NCBI GenBank assembly: GCA_903877945.1
Contig: CAIRFY010000508.1
Span: forward strand, 1-7,734
DNA: 7,734 bases
Direction of reading: 5' to 3'
From: an uncultured Oscillochloris sp.
GTDB lineage: Bacteria; Chloroflexota; Chloroflexia; Chloroflexales; Chloroflexaceae
Part shown: positions 1-5,181 of the stretch, in pieces
Layout of the letters: every line of letters starts with the position of its first letter
Numbering within the stretch: the stretch's first letter is position 1
The notes under the pieces: generated by a model
What the model saw: the letters and a program-made list of their open reading frames with translations, nothing else
Databases searched by the model: none
What the model was told of the DNA's origin: nothing
Made by a program: the position numbers and the translations under genes

Positions 1-1
1 A

Positions 2-260
2 TTCTGCATCTTGCATTTTGCATTTTGCATTCTGCATTCTGCATTCTGCATTCTGCATTCTGCATTTTGCATTTTGCATTTTGCATTTTGCATTTTGCAT
101 TTTGCATCTTGCATCTTGCATCTTGCATCTTGCATTTTGCATCTTGCATCTTGCATCTTGCATCTTGCATCTTGCATCTTGCATCTTGCATCTTGCATTC
201 TGCATTCTGCATTCCGCATCTTACATTTTGCATTTTGCATTTTGCATTTTGCATTCTGCA
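2..260. repeat. Heptanucleotide tandem array, 37 units (TTTTGCA / TTCTGCA / TCTTGCA)
   Basis: Parsed by eye, the stretch is 37 consecutive 7-bp units with no insertion or deletion. About 13 are TTTTGCA, 13 TCTTGCA and 9 TTCTGCA; the two degenerate units, TTCCGCA and TCTTACA, are adjacent at about 212-225. Variants occur in blocks (for example six TTTTGCA in a row at 65-106), which suggests spread by slippage or unequal exchange. Each unit carries the palindrome TGCA. Because 7 is not a multiple of 3, all three forward frames are open and encode the same rotating heptapeptide (CILHFAF-like), so the open frames here are not evidence of a gene. Similar heptanucleotide arrays (STRR sequences) are known from filamentous cyanobacteria. 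The array may extend beyond the left edge. Confidence 0.97.
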
Positions 261-261
261 T

Positions 262-1323
262 ATGAACCGTCCTTCCATCTCCGCTATCATCCCCACCTGG
301 AGTGCGCTGCGCTTCCTGCCAGCCTGCCTGAGCGCACTGCGCGCCCAGCTTGGCTCGCAGGACGAGATCGTGCTGGTGGATAACTGTTCGCGTGACCGCG
401 CCGGGGACTGGGCACGCGCCCACGCGCCCGACGTGCGGGTGGTTAGCTTGCCGCAGAACCTGGGCTTTGCCGGGGGCACTAACGCGGGCATGGCCGCCGC
501 CAGGGGCGAGTTGCTGCTGCTGATCAACGACGATGCCTTGGCCGAGCCGGGCTGCGTGGCAGCCCTCTGGGCTACCCTGCGCGACGCGCCGCAGGCCGGG
601 GCGGCCGCCGGTGCCCTGGTCTTCAGCCGTCGCCCCGAGGTCGTCGCCTCGGCGGGCATCCGCTTCCAGGGCGACGGCGTAGCCACCGACCTGTACCTGG
701 GCACGCCGGTGGCCGAACTGCCGACGGAGCCAGTGGCGATCTTCGGGGCCAGCGGTGGTCTGGCTCTGCTACGCCGCACGATGCTCGATGATAGTGGCCC
801 GTTCGCCGGGGATTTCTTCTGCTACCTGGAGGACGCCGACCTGGCGTGGCGGGCGCGGCTGCGCGGCTGGGGCACGCTGCTGGCACCGGGGGCGCGGGCG
901 CGCCACGTCTACTCGGCCACGGGCGGGCAGGGCAGCCCCTTCAAACAGCGGCTGCTTGGGCGCAACCGGCTGCGCCTGATCGTGCGCTGCCTGCCCGCGC
1001 CCATCCTGCGGGACTGCCTCGCAGCGATCCTGCGCTACGACCTGCTGGCGACGACCTACGGGCTGCTGCGCGGCCAGCCAGCCATCGTCGCAGGGCGTCT
1101 GGACGCCTTGCGCGAACTGCCCGCCCTGCTGGCTCAGCGCCGATTGATCCAGGCCGGTCGCACGGCTCCGCTCGGCGACCTTGCCACCTGGATCGAGCCT
1201 GCACCATCGCCCCTGGCGGCCCTGCGCACCCAGCGGCGGCTGGCGGCCCTGCTTCAGCTCAATACCTCTCAAATAAGGTGTCTGCCGCTGGGCAGCCCTC
1301 ACCCCCCAGCCCCCTCTCCCTGA
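262..1323 (+). CDS. Glycosyltransferase family 2 protein (rhamnosyltransferase-like)
   Basis: A 353-residue GT-A fold glycosyltransferase, expected to transfer a sugar from a nucleotide-sugar donor to a cell-surface polysaccharide or lipid-linked glycan at the cytoplasmic membrane face. The N-terminal strand reads SISAIIPTW (residues 5-13). It is followed by EIVLVDNCSRD (35-45), NLGFAGGTNAG (66-76), the metal-binding NDDA (89-92), a FGASGG acceptor-site segment (161-166), YLEDADLAWR (188-197) with the likely catalytic acidic pair E190/D191, and RNRLRLI (234-240). The ATG at 262 is chosen because GT2 homology starts within a few residues of it. The frame stays open upstream only because of the heptamer array. 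No Shine-Dalgarno is visible, since the array ends one base before the ATG. The last nine or so residues (SPHPPAPSP) and the TGA stop come from a palindromic repeat element, so the native C-terminus was probably replaced. The exact sugar and acceptor cannot be told. Confidence 0.88.
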   Translation: MNRPSISAIIPTWSALRFLPACLSALRAQLGSQDEIVLVDNCSRDRAGDWARAHAPDVRVVSLPQNLGFAGGTNAGMAAARGELLLLINDDALAEPGCVAALWATLRDAPQAGAAAGALVFSRRPEVVASAGIRFQGDGVATDLYLGTPVAELPTEPVAIFGASGGLALLRRTMLDDSGPFAGDFFCYLEDADLAWRARLRGWGTLLAPGARARHVYSATGGQGSPFKQRLLGRNRLRLIVRCLPAPILRDCLAAILRYDLLATTYGLLRGQPAIVAGRLDALRELPALLAQRRLIQAGRTAPLGDLATWIEPAPSPLAALRTQRRLAALLQLNTSQIRCLPLGSPHPPAPSP

Positions 1324-1402
1324 ACGGGAGAGGGGGGGTATTCCTCGTCAGGAAGCGATATACTCCCCTCTCCCCGTGAGGGAGAGGGGCAGGGGGTGAG
1401 GG
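1295..1402. repeat. G/C-rich palindromic repeat element with two hairpins
   Basis: The outer arms CCCTCACCCCCCAGCCCC (from 1296) and GGGGCAGGGGGTGAGGG (1386-1402) are near-perfect inverted repeats. Inside are two local hairpins: an 11-bp stem 1310-1320/1326-1336 with loop TGAAC, and a 10-bp stem 1365-1374/1380-1389 with loop CGTGA. Such CCCTCACCCC...CCCCTCTCCC palindromes are common interspersed repeats in Chloroflexota and other high-GC genomes (general knowledge). The left end overlaps the 3' end of the glycosyltransferase gene, and the TGA in the first loop is that gene's stop codon. It could also end or slow transcription, but no T-run follows either stem. Confidence 0.85.
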
Positions 1403-1444
1403 TGCGAGACTGGCTTCAACCCTAGGATCTCCGCCTCTCGCCGT

Positions 1445-1474
1445 TTGAGTCTCGCCTAGCGAGAGTGCTACAAT
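1445..1474 (+). promoter_or_regulatory. Predicted promoter of hflX with a palindrome in the spacer
   Basis: The elements are TTGAGT (1445-1450), an 18-bp spacer, and TACAAT (1469-1474) preceded by TGC, an extended -10. A 6-bp inverted repeat TCTCGC-CTA-GCGAGA (1450-1464) fills most of the spacer and overlaps the last base of the -35, a position typical of an operator. Transcription would start near 1481, so the leader is about 40 nt and consists largely of a heptamer repeat. Predicted from sequence only. Confidence 0.6.
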
Positions 1475-1475
1475 G

Positions 1476-1506
1476 ATCCACAATCTGAAATCCAAAATCC
1501 ACAATC
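1476..1506. repeat. Short heptamer array (ATCCAAA-type), about 4.4 units
   Basis: The units ATCCACA, ATCTGAA, ATCCAAA, ATCCACA and partial ATC follow each other in exact 7-bp register. The sequence is unrelated to the TTTTGCA array but has the same period. It lies between the predicted -10 box and the Shine-Dalgarno of hflX, so it would form most of the 5' untranslated leader. Confidence 0.8.
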
Positions 1507-1512
1507 AAGGAG
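1507..1512 (+). promoter_or_regulatory. Shine-Dalgarno AAGGAG that points to an ATA start for hflX
   Basis: AAGGAG is followed by six bases (ACTACC) and then ATA at 1519, in the hflX frame. The same AAGGAG plus six-base spacing precedes ybaB in this window. No ATG, GTG or TTG occurs in the hflX frame between the in-frame stop at 1486 and the GTG at 1603, so this site has no other obvious client. Confidence 0.7.
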
Positions 1513-1518
1513 ACTACC

Positions 1519-2862
1519 ATAGACGAAATTCGTACCCAAGACGGCAAGCGGCTACACTCAACGTCGGCTCCACGCACCCGCGCCGTCCTCGTCGGGGCCG
1601 AGGTGAACAGCTTCCACAGCGCATGGAGCGCCGAGGACTCGTTGCGCGAACTGGCCCTGCTCGCCGAAACCGCTGGCCTGGAGGTGGTCGGCAGCCTCTA
1701 TCAGAAGCTCGACCAGCCCTTCCCCAAGCACTTTATCGGCCCCGGCAAGGTGCGCGAGGTCGCTGAACTGCGCGAGCGCACCAGCGCCGGGTTGGTGATC
1801 TTCGATGATGAGCTGAGTCCTGCGCAGACGCGCAACCTGGAGGAGGATCTCCAAGTGGGCGTACTCGACCGCACCGCCCTGATTCTCGACATCTTCGCCC
1901 AGCATGCGCGCACCCATGAGGGCCGCCTCCAGGTGGAACTGGCCCAGTATAACTACATGCTGCCCCGCCTACGCCGCCAGTGGTCGCACCTTGAGCGTCA
2001 GGCCGGCACCGGCGGCGGCACCTCGGCGGGCGGCGTGGTCGGTCTGCGCGGCCCTGGCGAGACTCAGCTGGAGATCGACCGGCGGCTGATTGACCAGCGT
2101 ATCGCCCTGCTCAAAGAGCAACTGGCAGACGTTCACCGTCACCGCGAGCTCTACCGCCAGCGGCGCAAGAGCAGCGGCGTGCCGGTGATCGCCCTGGTGG
2201 GCTACACCAACGCCGGTAAGAGTACTTTGCTCAACGCGCTCTGCGGCTCCGATGTGCTGACCCAAGATCAGCTTTTCGCTACCCTCGATCCGACCACGCG
2301 CCAGGCCACGCTGCCCGGCAACCATCAGGTGCTGCTCACCGACACCGTTGGCTTCATCCAGAAGCTGCCCACGCAGTTGGTGGCCGCCTTCCGCGCCACC
2401 CTGGAGGAGATCAACGAGGCCGACCTGCTGCTGCATGTGGTGGATCTGACTCATCCCAATGCCCAGGAGCACGCTCAGACGGTGGAGAAGACCCTGGAGG
2501 AGTTGGGGGTTGATCGCAGGCCGACCCTGACGGTGCTGAACAAGGTCGATAAGCTCGACGGGATCGACCCGTCCGAAGTGGGCCGACTGGCGGCTGAGAT
2601 GGGCCTGCCCAGCGATGTGATCGCCGTCTCGGCACAGAAAAGCTGGGGTCTGGATCGCCTCGGCGAGCGGATCGTGGCGGCCCTGGCCGAAACGATGGTG
2701 GCCCTGAACGTGCTCATCCCTTACCAGCGCAACGACCTGGTCGCGCTCTGGCACCGCCGTGGCGTGATCGACCAGGAGGAGTACGCTGGCGATGGCACCC
2801 ACATCCAGGGACGCATCCCGCACGCCCTGGCCCAGCAGTTCACACGGTTTGTGCAGCGATGA
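1519..2862 (+). CDS. hflX: Ribosome-associated GTPase HflX
   Basis: A GTPase of the Obg-HflX superfamily that binds the 50S ribosomal subunit and, in studied bacteria, splits stalled or hibernating ribosomes after stress. Read from 1519 it has 447 residues. The N-terminal HflX domain contains RAVLVGAE (about 22-29), FIGPGKVREV, the ARTHEGRLQVELAQ segment, and GLRGPGETQLEIDRR before a coiled-coil helix. The G domain has G1 GYTNAGKST (228-236), G3 DTVGF (275-279), G4 NKVD (341-344) and G5 SAQK (371-374). The only canonical start is GTG 1603, which would remove the conserved first strand RAVLVGAE. The strong Shine-Dalgarno instead sits six bases before ATA 1519, which I take as the start (ATA may be a mutated ATG). 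If only canonical starts are accepted, the gene is 1603-2862, 419 residues. Own promoter upstream; hairpin downstream. Function is near certain, the start less so. Confidence 0.93.
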   Translation: MDEIRTQDGKRLHSTSAPRTRAVLVGAEVNSFHSAWSAEDSLRELALLAETAGLEVVGSLYQKLDQPFPKHFIGPGKVREVAELRERTSAGLVIFDDELSPAQTRNLEEDLQVGVLDRTALILDIFAQHARTHEGRLQVELAQYNYMLPRLRRQWSHLERQAGTGGGTSAGGVVGLRGPGETQLEIDRRLIDQRIALLKEQLADVHRHRELYRQRRKSSGVPVIALVGYTNAGKSTLLNALCGSDVLTQDQLFATLDPTTRQATLPGNHQVLLTDTVGFIQKLPTQLVAAFRATLEEINEADLLLHVVDLTHPNAQEHAQTVEKTLEELGVDRRPTLTVLNKVDKLDGIDPSEVGRLAAEMGLPSDVIAVSAQKSWGLDRLGERIVAALAETMVALNVLIPYQRNDLVALWHRRGVIDQEEYAGDGTHIQGRIPHALAQQFTRFVQR

Positions 2863-2872
2863 AAGGGAGGGA

Positions 2873-2901
2873 ATGGCAGAGAGGGTTTCCCTCTCTGCCA
2901 T
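2873..2901 (+). terminator. Perfect hairpin between hflX and menC, probable terminator or attenuator
   Basis: A 13-bp perfect stem (2873-2885 with 2889-2901, arms ATGGCAGAGAGGG and CCCTCTCTGCCAT) closes a TTT loop, 10 bases after the hflX stop. The following bases, ATCTATTGGGGG, do not form a classical T-run, so termination may be partial. Only 18 bases separate it from the menC start, too few for a separate promoter, so menC would depend on readthrough or on a promoter inside hflX. Confidence 0.6.
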
Positions 2902-2919
2902 ATCTATTGGGGGATCGTC

Positions 2920-4029
2920 ATGCGCCTAGAGAAGATCGAGTTGCGGCGGATCGTCCTGCCCTTCCTGACTCCCTTCGAGACCAGTGGCTGGCGTGAGGAG
3001 GCCAACTACTCGGTGATCGTGCGCCTTTTTGCCGAGGGTGCCGAGGGTTGGGGCGAGGCTCCCGTCAGCACTGGCCCCTGGTATAACGAGGAGACCTTCG
3101 CCACCGCCTGGGTGATGCTGCGCGACATCCTGATCCCGCTGGTGCGGGAGGCGAACCTGGAGCGGCCTGAGGATGTGGACATCCTCTTCACACGGGTGCG
3201 CGGCAACCGTATGGCTCGCTCGGCGATTGAGTTTGCTGCGTGGGATCTCTTTGGCAAGCTGCGCGGCCAGAGTCTGAGCGCCATGCTCGGTGGCACACGC
3301 ACGACGGTGGATGTGGGCGTGAGCGTGGGCGTGCAGCCCAGCATCGCGGCCCTGCTGGATGTGGTCGGCGGCTATGTGCAGTCCGGCTACCGGCGGGTCA
3401 AGCTGAAGATTAAGCCGGGCTGGGACATCGAACCGACGCGGGCGGTGCGTGAACGCTGGCCCGACCTGCGGCTTCAGGTGGATGCGAACAGCATCTATAC
3501 GCTGGATGCGGCTGACCATCTGGCTGAGCTTGATGCCTTCAACCTGCTGCTGATCGAGCAACCCCTGGGCCACGACGACATCTTTGACCACGCCAAGCTC
3601 CAGCGGCGCCTGCGCACCCCGATCTGCCTGGACGAGAGCATTGTCTCGCCAGAACACGCACGCTGGGCGCTGGAAATGGGTGCCTGCGGCGTGATCAACA
3701 TCAAGCCTAGCCGGGTGGGTGGCCTGGCCCCGGCGCGGCAGATCCACGACATGGCCCAGGCGGCTGGCGTGCCGGTCTGGTGCGGCGGCATGCTGGAGAC
3801 GGGCATTGGTCGGGCGGCCAATGTGGCCCTGGCCAGCCTGCCCAACTTCAGCCTGCCCGGCGACATCAGCGCGAGCAACCGCTACTTCGCACGGGATGTG
3901 GTGACGAACCCGTTCGTGCTGAACGCCGACAGCACCCTAAGCGTGCCAACGACACCGGGCGGAGGTGCCGTGGTGGATTTAGCGTATCTCGACCAGATCA
4001 CGTGTGAGAAACTGACGATTGCATCTTGA
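2920..4029 (+). CDS. menC: o-Succinylbenzoate synthase / N-acylamino acid racemase family enzyme
   Basis: An enolase-superfamily enzyme of 369 residues, close to the 367-375 usual for the OSBS/NAAAR family. In menaquinone synthesis MenC dehydrates SHCHC to o-succinylbenzoate in the cytoplasm. An N-terminal capping domain (1-125, with TGPWYNEE at 51-58) is followed by the TIM barrel. The catalytic set is complete: KLKIKPG with K161/K163 (acid/base), metal ligands D188 (VDAN), E213 (IEQP) and D238 (LDES), and K262 in NIKPSRVGG on the opposite face. WCGGMLETGIGRA (287-299) is the family's characteristic late motif. These positions fall within one residue of those of the well-studied Amycolatopsis enzyme. 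Start ATG 2920 has GGGGG six bases upstream. No other men gene is in the window, so OSBS rather than racemase activity is inferred from family and the likely lineage. The stop TGA lies in the stem of the downstream hairpin. Confidence 0.85.
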   Translation: MRLEKIELRRIVLPFLTPFETSGWREEANYSVIVRLFAEGAEGWGEAPVSTGPWYNEETFATAWVMLRDILIPLVREANLERPEDVDILFTRVRGNRMARSAIEFAAWDLFGKLRGQSLSAMLGGTRTTVDVGVSVGVQPSIAALLDVVGGYVQSGYRRVKLKIKPGWDIEPTRAVRERWPDLRLQVDANSIYTLDAADHLAELDAFNLLLIEQPLGHDDIFDHAKLQRRLRTPICLDESIVSPEHARWALEMGACGVINIKPSRVGGLAPARQIHDMAQAAGVPVWCGGMLETGIGRAANVALASLPNFSLPGDISASNRYFARDVVTNPFVLNADSTLSVPTTPGGGAVVDLAYLDQITCEKLTIAS

Positions 4030-4071
4030 AGAAGAGGGGTTGCCAGTCTCGCTGGCAACCCCTCTTCTTCA
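4027..4071. terminator. Bidirectional hairpin terminator between convergent genes
   Basis: A 20-bp perfect stem (4027-4046 with 4052-4071) closes the 5-nt loop TCTCG. The outer part of the stem is GAAGAAGA/TCTTCTTC and the inner part G/C-rich. It begins with the stop codon of the menC-like gene and ends three bases before the stop of the opposite-strand gene, so it can serve both transcripts. There is no long T-run beyond the stem on either strand. Confidence 0.75.
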
Positions 4072-4073
4072 TG

Positions 4074-4901
4074 TCACAACACTGCTGTTTGTGGGACGGT
4101 GGAAGGGGTCGGCGTGGGGGTAGAGGCGGGTACCTGGCAGTCAAATTGGTCGATCACATTGCGGGTTCCCCGCTCTTGCACCTGAACACGGTAGATCCCT
4201 GGCCGCTCGTCGCCGATGCTCAGGCGGATGCTGTAGAGCCCGTCATTGCGGGAGAACCCGCCGCCCACGGGCCGACCACCGAAGGACACAATCAGGGCCA
4301 CGTCTGATCCCACACGACCATCGACCGGGATCACATCGCCGGGGAGGCACGGGATCACCGCGAGACCCGTCGCCAATTCATTAGTGATAAGCGTCGGCGT
4401 CGGGGTTGTGTCGGCGGTGGACGTGGGGAGAAAGGCCGATATCGGCTGCGGCGTATCCGAAGCCACACTGGTACTCGTGGCGGTTGGCGTGGACGTGAAG
4501 GTCGGTGTTGGCGTTGGCGTTGCGGGGTTTGTCCCTTGAGATCCGCTCGTATTAGGTGCCGGTGCCGTCGGAGTACCAGCGCGCTCGGTCTGGAGCAAGA
4601 TCGCCGTGCGCGTCTTCAGACAGTCAGCGTAGGGCGGGTAGGGCGGGTCATTCTGTGGCCCCAAAGTTGGGCAGTTAGTAAGGGTCTTTTTAGGGTCAAA
4701 CGTCGGTGTTGGTATTATGACAGCGGCTGCGGTCGCTGTGCGGTAGCACGCATCGTAGCCCGTAGCCTCTGTGGCGCAGACATTCGCGGCAATAACGCCG
4801 CCGGTTTGGAAGCCAGTCGGTGCATAGAGGAACATCAGCGCCAGCGTAGCGATGGTGACGACGATCAGCGAGATTGGCCAGAAGAGGCTGCGATGTGACA
4901 T
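4074..4901 (-). CDS. Membrane-anchored extracytoplasmic protein with PT-rich linker
   Basis: A 275-residue protein of unknown function. After SHR a single hydrophobic helix (about 7-28, ending MFLYAPTG) acts as a signal anchor or uncleaved signal; no lipobox is seen. The rest should lie outside the membrane. A short Cys-containing region (C42, C52, C77, C94) leads into a low-complexity Thr/Pro/Ser linker (about 108-172, PTPTPT runs). A compact beta-rich region follows (about 175-258, with VIPVDGRVGSDVALIV and GIYRVQVQERG), which looks like an Ig-like or carboxypeptidase-regulatory-like fold, bounded by C185 and C255; a second PTPTP tail ends the protein. The six cysteines could form three disulfides (inferred). 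PT-rich linkers of this kind are frequent in exported Chloroflexota proteins. Start ATG 4899-4901 has a weak GGAA upstream. It is convergent with menC and divergent from dnaX; no convincing promoter was found, though 4926-4960 is AT-rich. Confidence 0.75.
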   Translation of the reverse strand: MSHRSLFWPISLIVVTIATLALMFLYAPTGFQTGGVIAANVCATEATGYDACYRTATAAAVIIPTPTFDPKKTLTNCPTLGPQNDPPYPPYADCLKTRTAILLQTERAGTPTAPAPNTSGSQGTNPATPTPTPTFTSTPTATSTSVASDTPQPISAFLPTSTADTTPTPTLITNELATGLAVIPCLPGDVIPVDGRVGSDVALIVSFGGRPVGGGFSRNDGLYSIRLSIGDERPGIYRVQVQERGTRNVIDQFDCQVPASTPTPTPSTVPQTAVL

Positions 4902-4958
4902 AGAGCAATTCCACGAATCTGACGAGAGTCATTTTAATAATCTCTCAATACTTTACCA

Positions 4959-5093
4959 TAAGACAAGGTTTCAAGTGCTAGGTTTCAGCTTTACAGTGTG
5001 GCGATGAAGCGAGGATGCGACGAGGCGATGCTATCGCATCCTCGCCTCATCGCGTCTCCGCCACACTGTAAAGCTGTTCTGAACCATGTCTAA
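4959..5093. mobile_element. MITE-like inverted-repeat element, copy A (129 bp, TAA-flanked)
   Basis: TAA (4959-4961) and TAA (5091-5093) flank a 129-bp segment whose ends are imperfect inverted repeats (GACAAGGTTTCA... and ...TGAACCATGTC). Inside is a perfect 18-bp inverted repeat, 4986-5003 with 5059-5076 (CAGCTTTACAGTGTGGCG), and a further 12-bp one, 5009-5020 with 5034-5045. The middle is made of GCGATG/GAGG motifs, so nearly the whole element could fold as one long hairpin. There is no coding capacity. A second complete copy at 7391 has the same ends, the same length within one base, and CTTTACAG at the same offset. It fills most of the 280-bp gap between the divergent gene pair, just upstream of the dnaX promoter. 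Confidence 0.8.
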
Positions 5094-5121
5094 GCGACGA
5101 ACAACCGGCAACTTCTGCCTG

Positions 5122-5151
5122 TTGGCGACATCGGTTCGCGTAGAGTATAAT
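5122..5151 (+). promoter_or_regulatory. Predicted sigma70-type promoter of dnaX
   Basis: TTGGCG (5122-5127), an 18-bp spacer and a perfect TATAAT (5146-5151). Transcription would start near 5158, leaving a short leader of about 24 nt before the dnaX ATG, with AGAGG (5172-5176) as ribosome binding site. It lies outside copy A of the inverted-repeat element. Confidence 0.7.
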
Positions 5152-5181
5152 GGAAAAAGTTTCCCCACCGCAGAGGCGTGC

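Noticed and set aside
11..261. N-terminal extension of the glycosyltransferase, or a separate CILHFAF-repeat protein, encoded by the heptamer array
   Set aside because: A 7-bp repeat without stops is open in every frame by construction. GT2 homology begins right after ATG 262. Translation of the array cannot be excluded but is not supported.
1969..2901. Long reverse-strand open frame opposite hflX
   Set aside because: It lies antisense to a clear GTPase gene with complete motifs. Long shadow frames are expected at this GC content, and its translation resembles no known family.
2926..3747. Long reverse-strand open frame opposite the menC-like gene
   Set aside because: Shadow of a well-supported enolase-superfamily gene; the translation is His/Gln/Arg-rich low-complexity sequence.
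4486..4535. GGCGTTGGCGTTG-like short repeats as a tandem repeat element
   Set aside because: They are the reverse complement of Pro-Thr codons in the PT-rich linker of the reverse-strand gene, and so are explained by coding.
5086..5181. Longer dnaX starting at ATG 5086
   Set aside because: The ATG lies in the terminal repeat of the inverted-repeat element and upstream of the predicted TATAAT. The added 32 residues do not resemble DnaX, which normally starts at the SLYRKWR segment.
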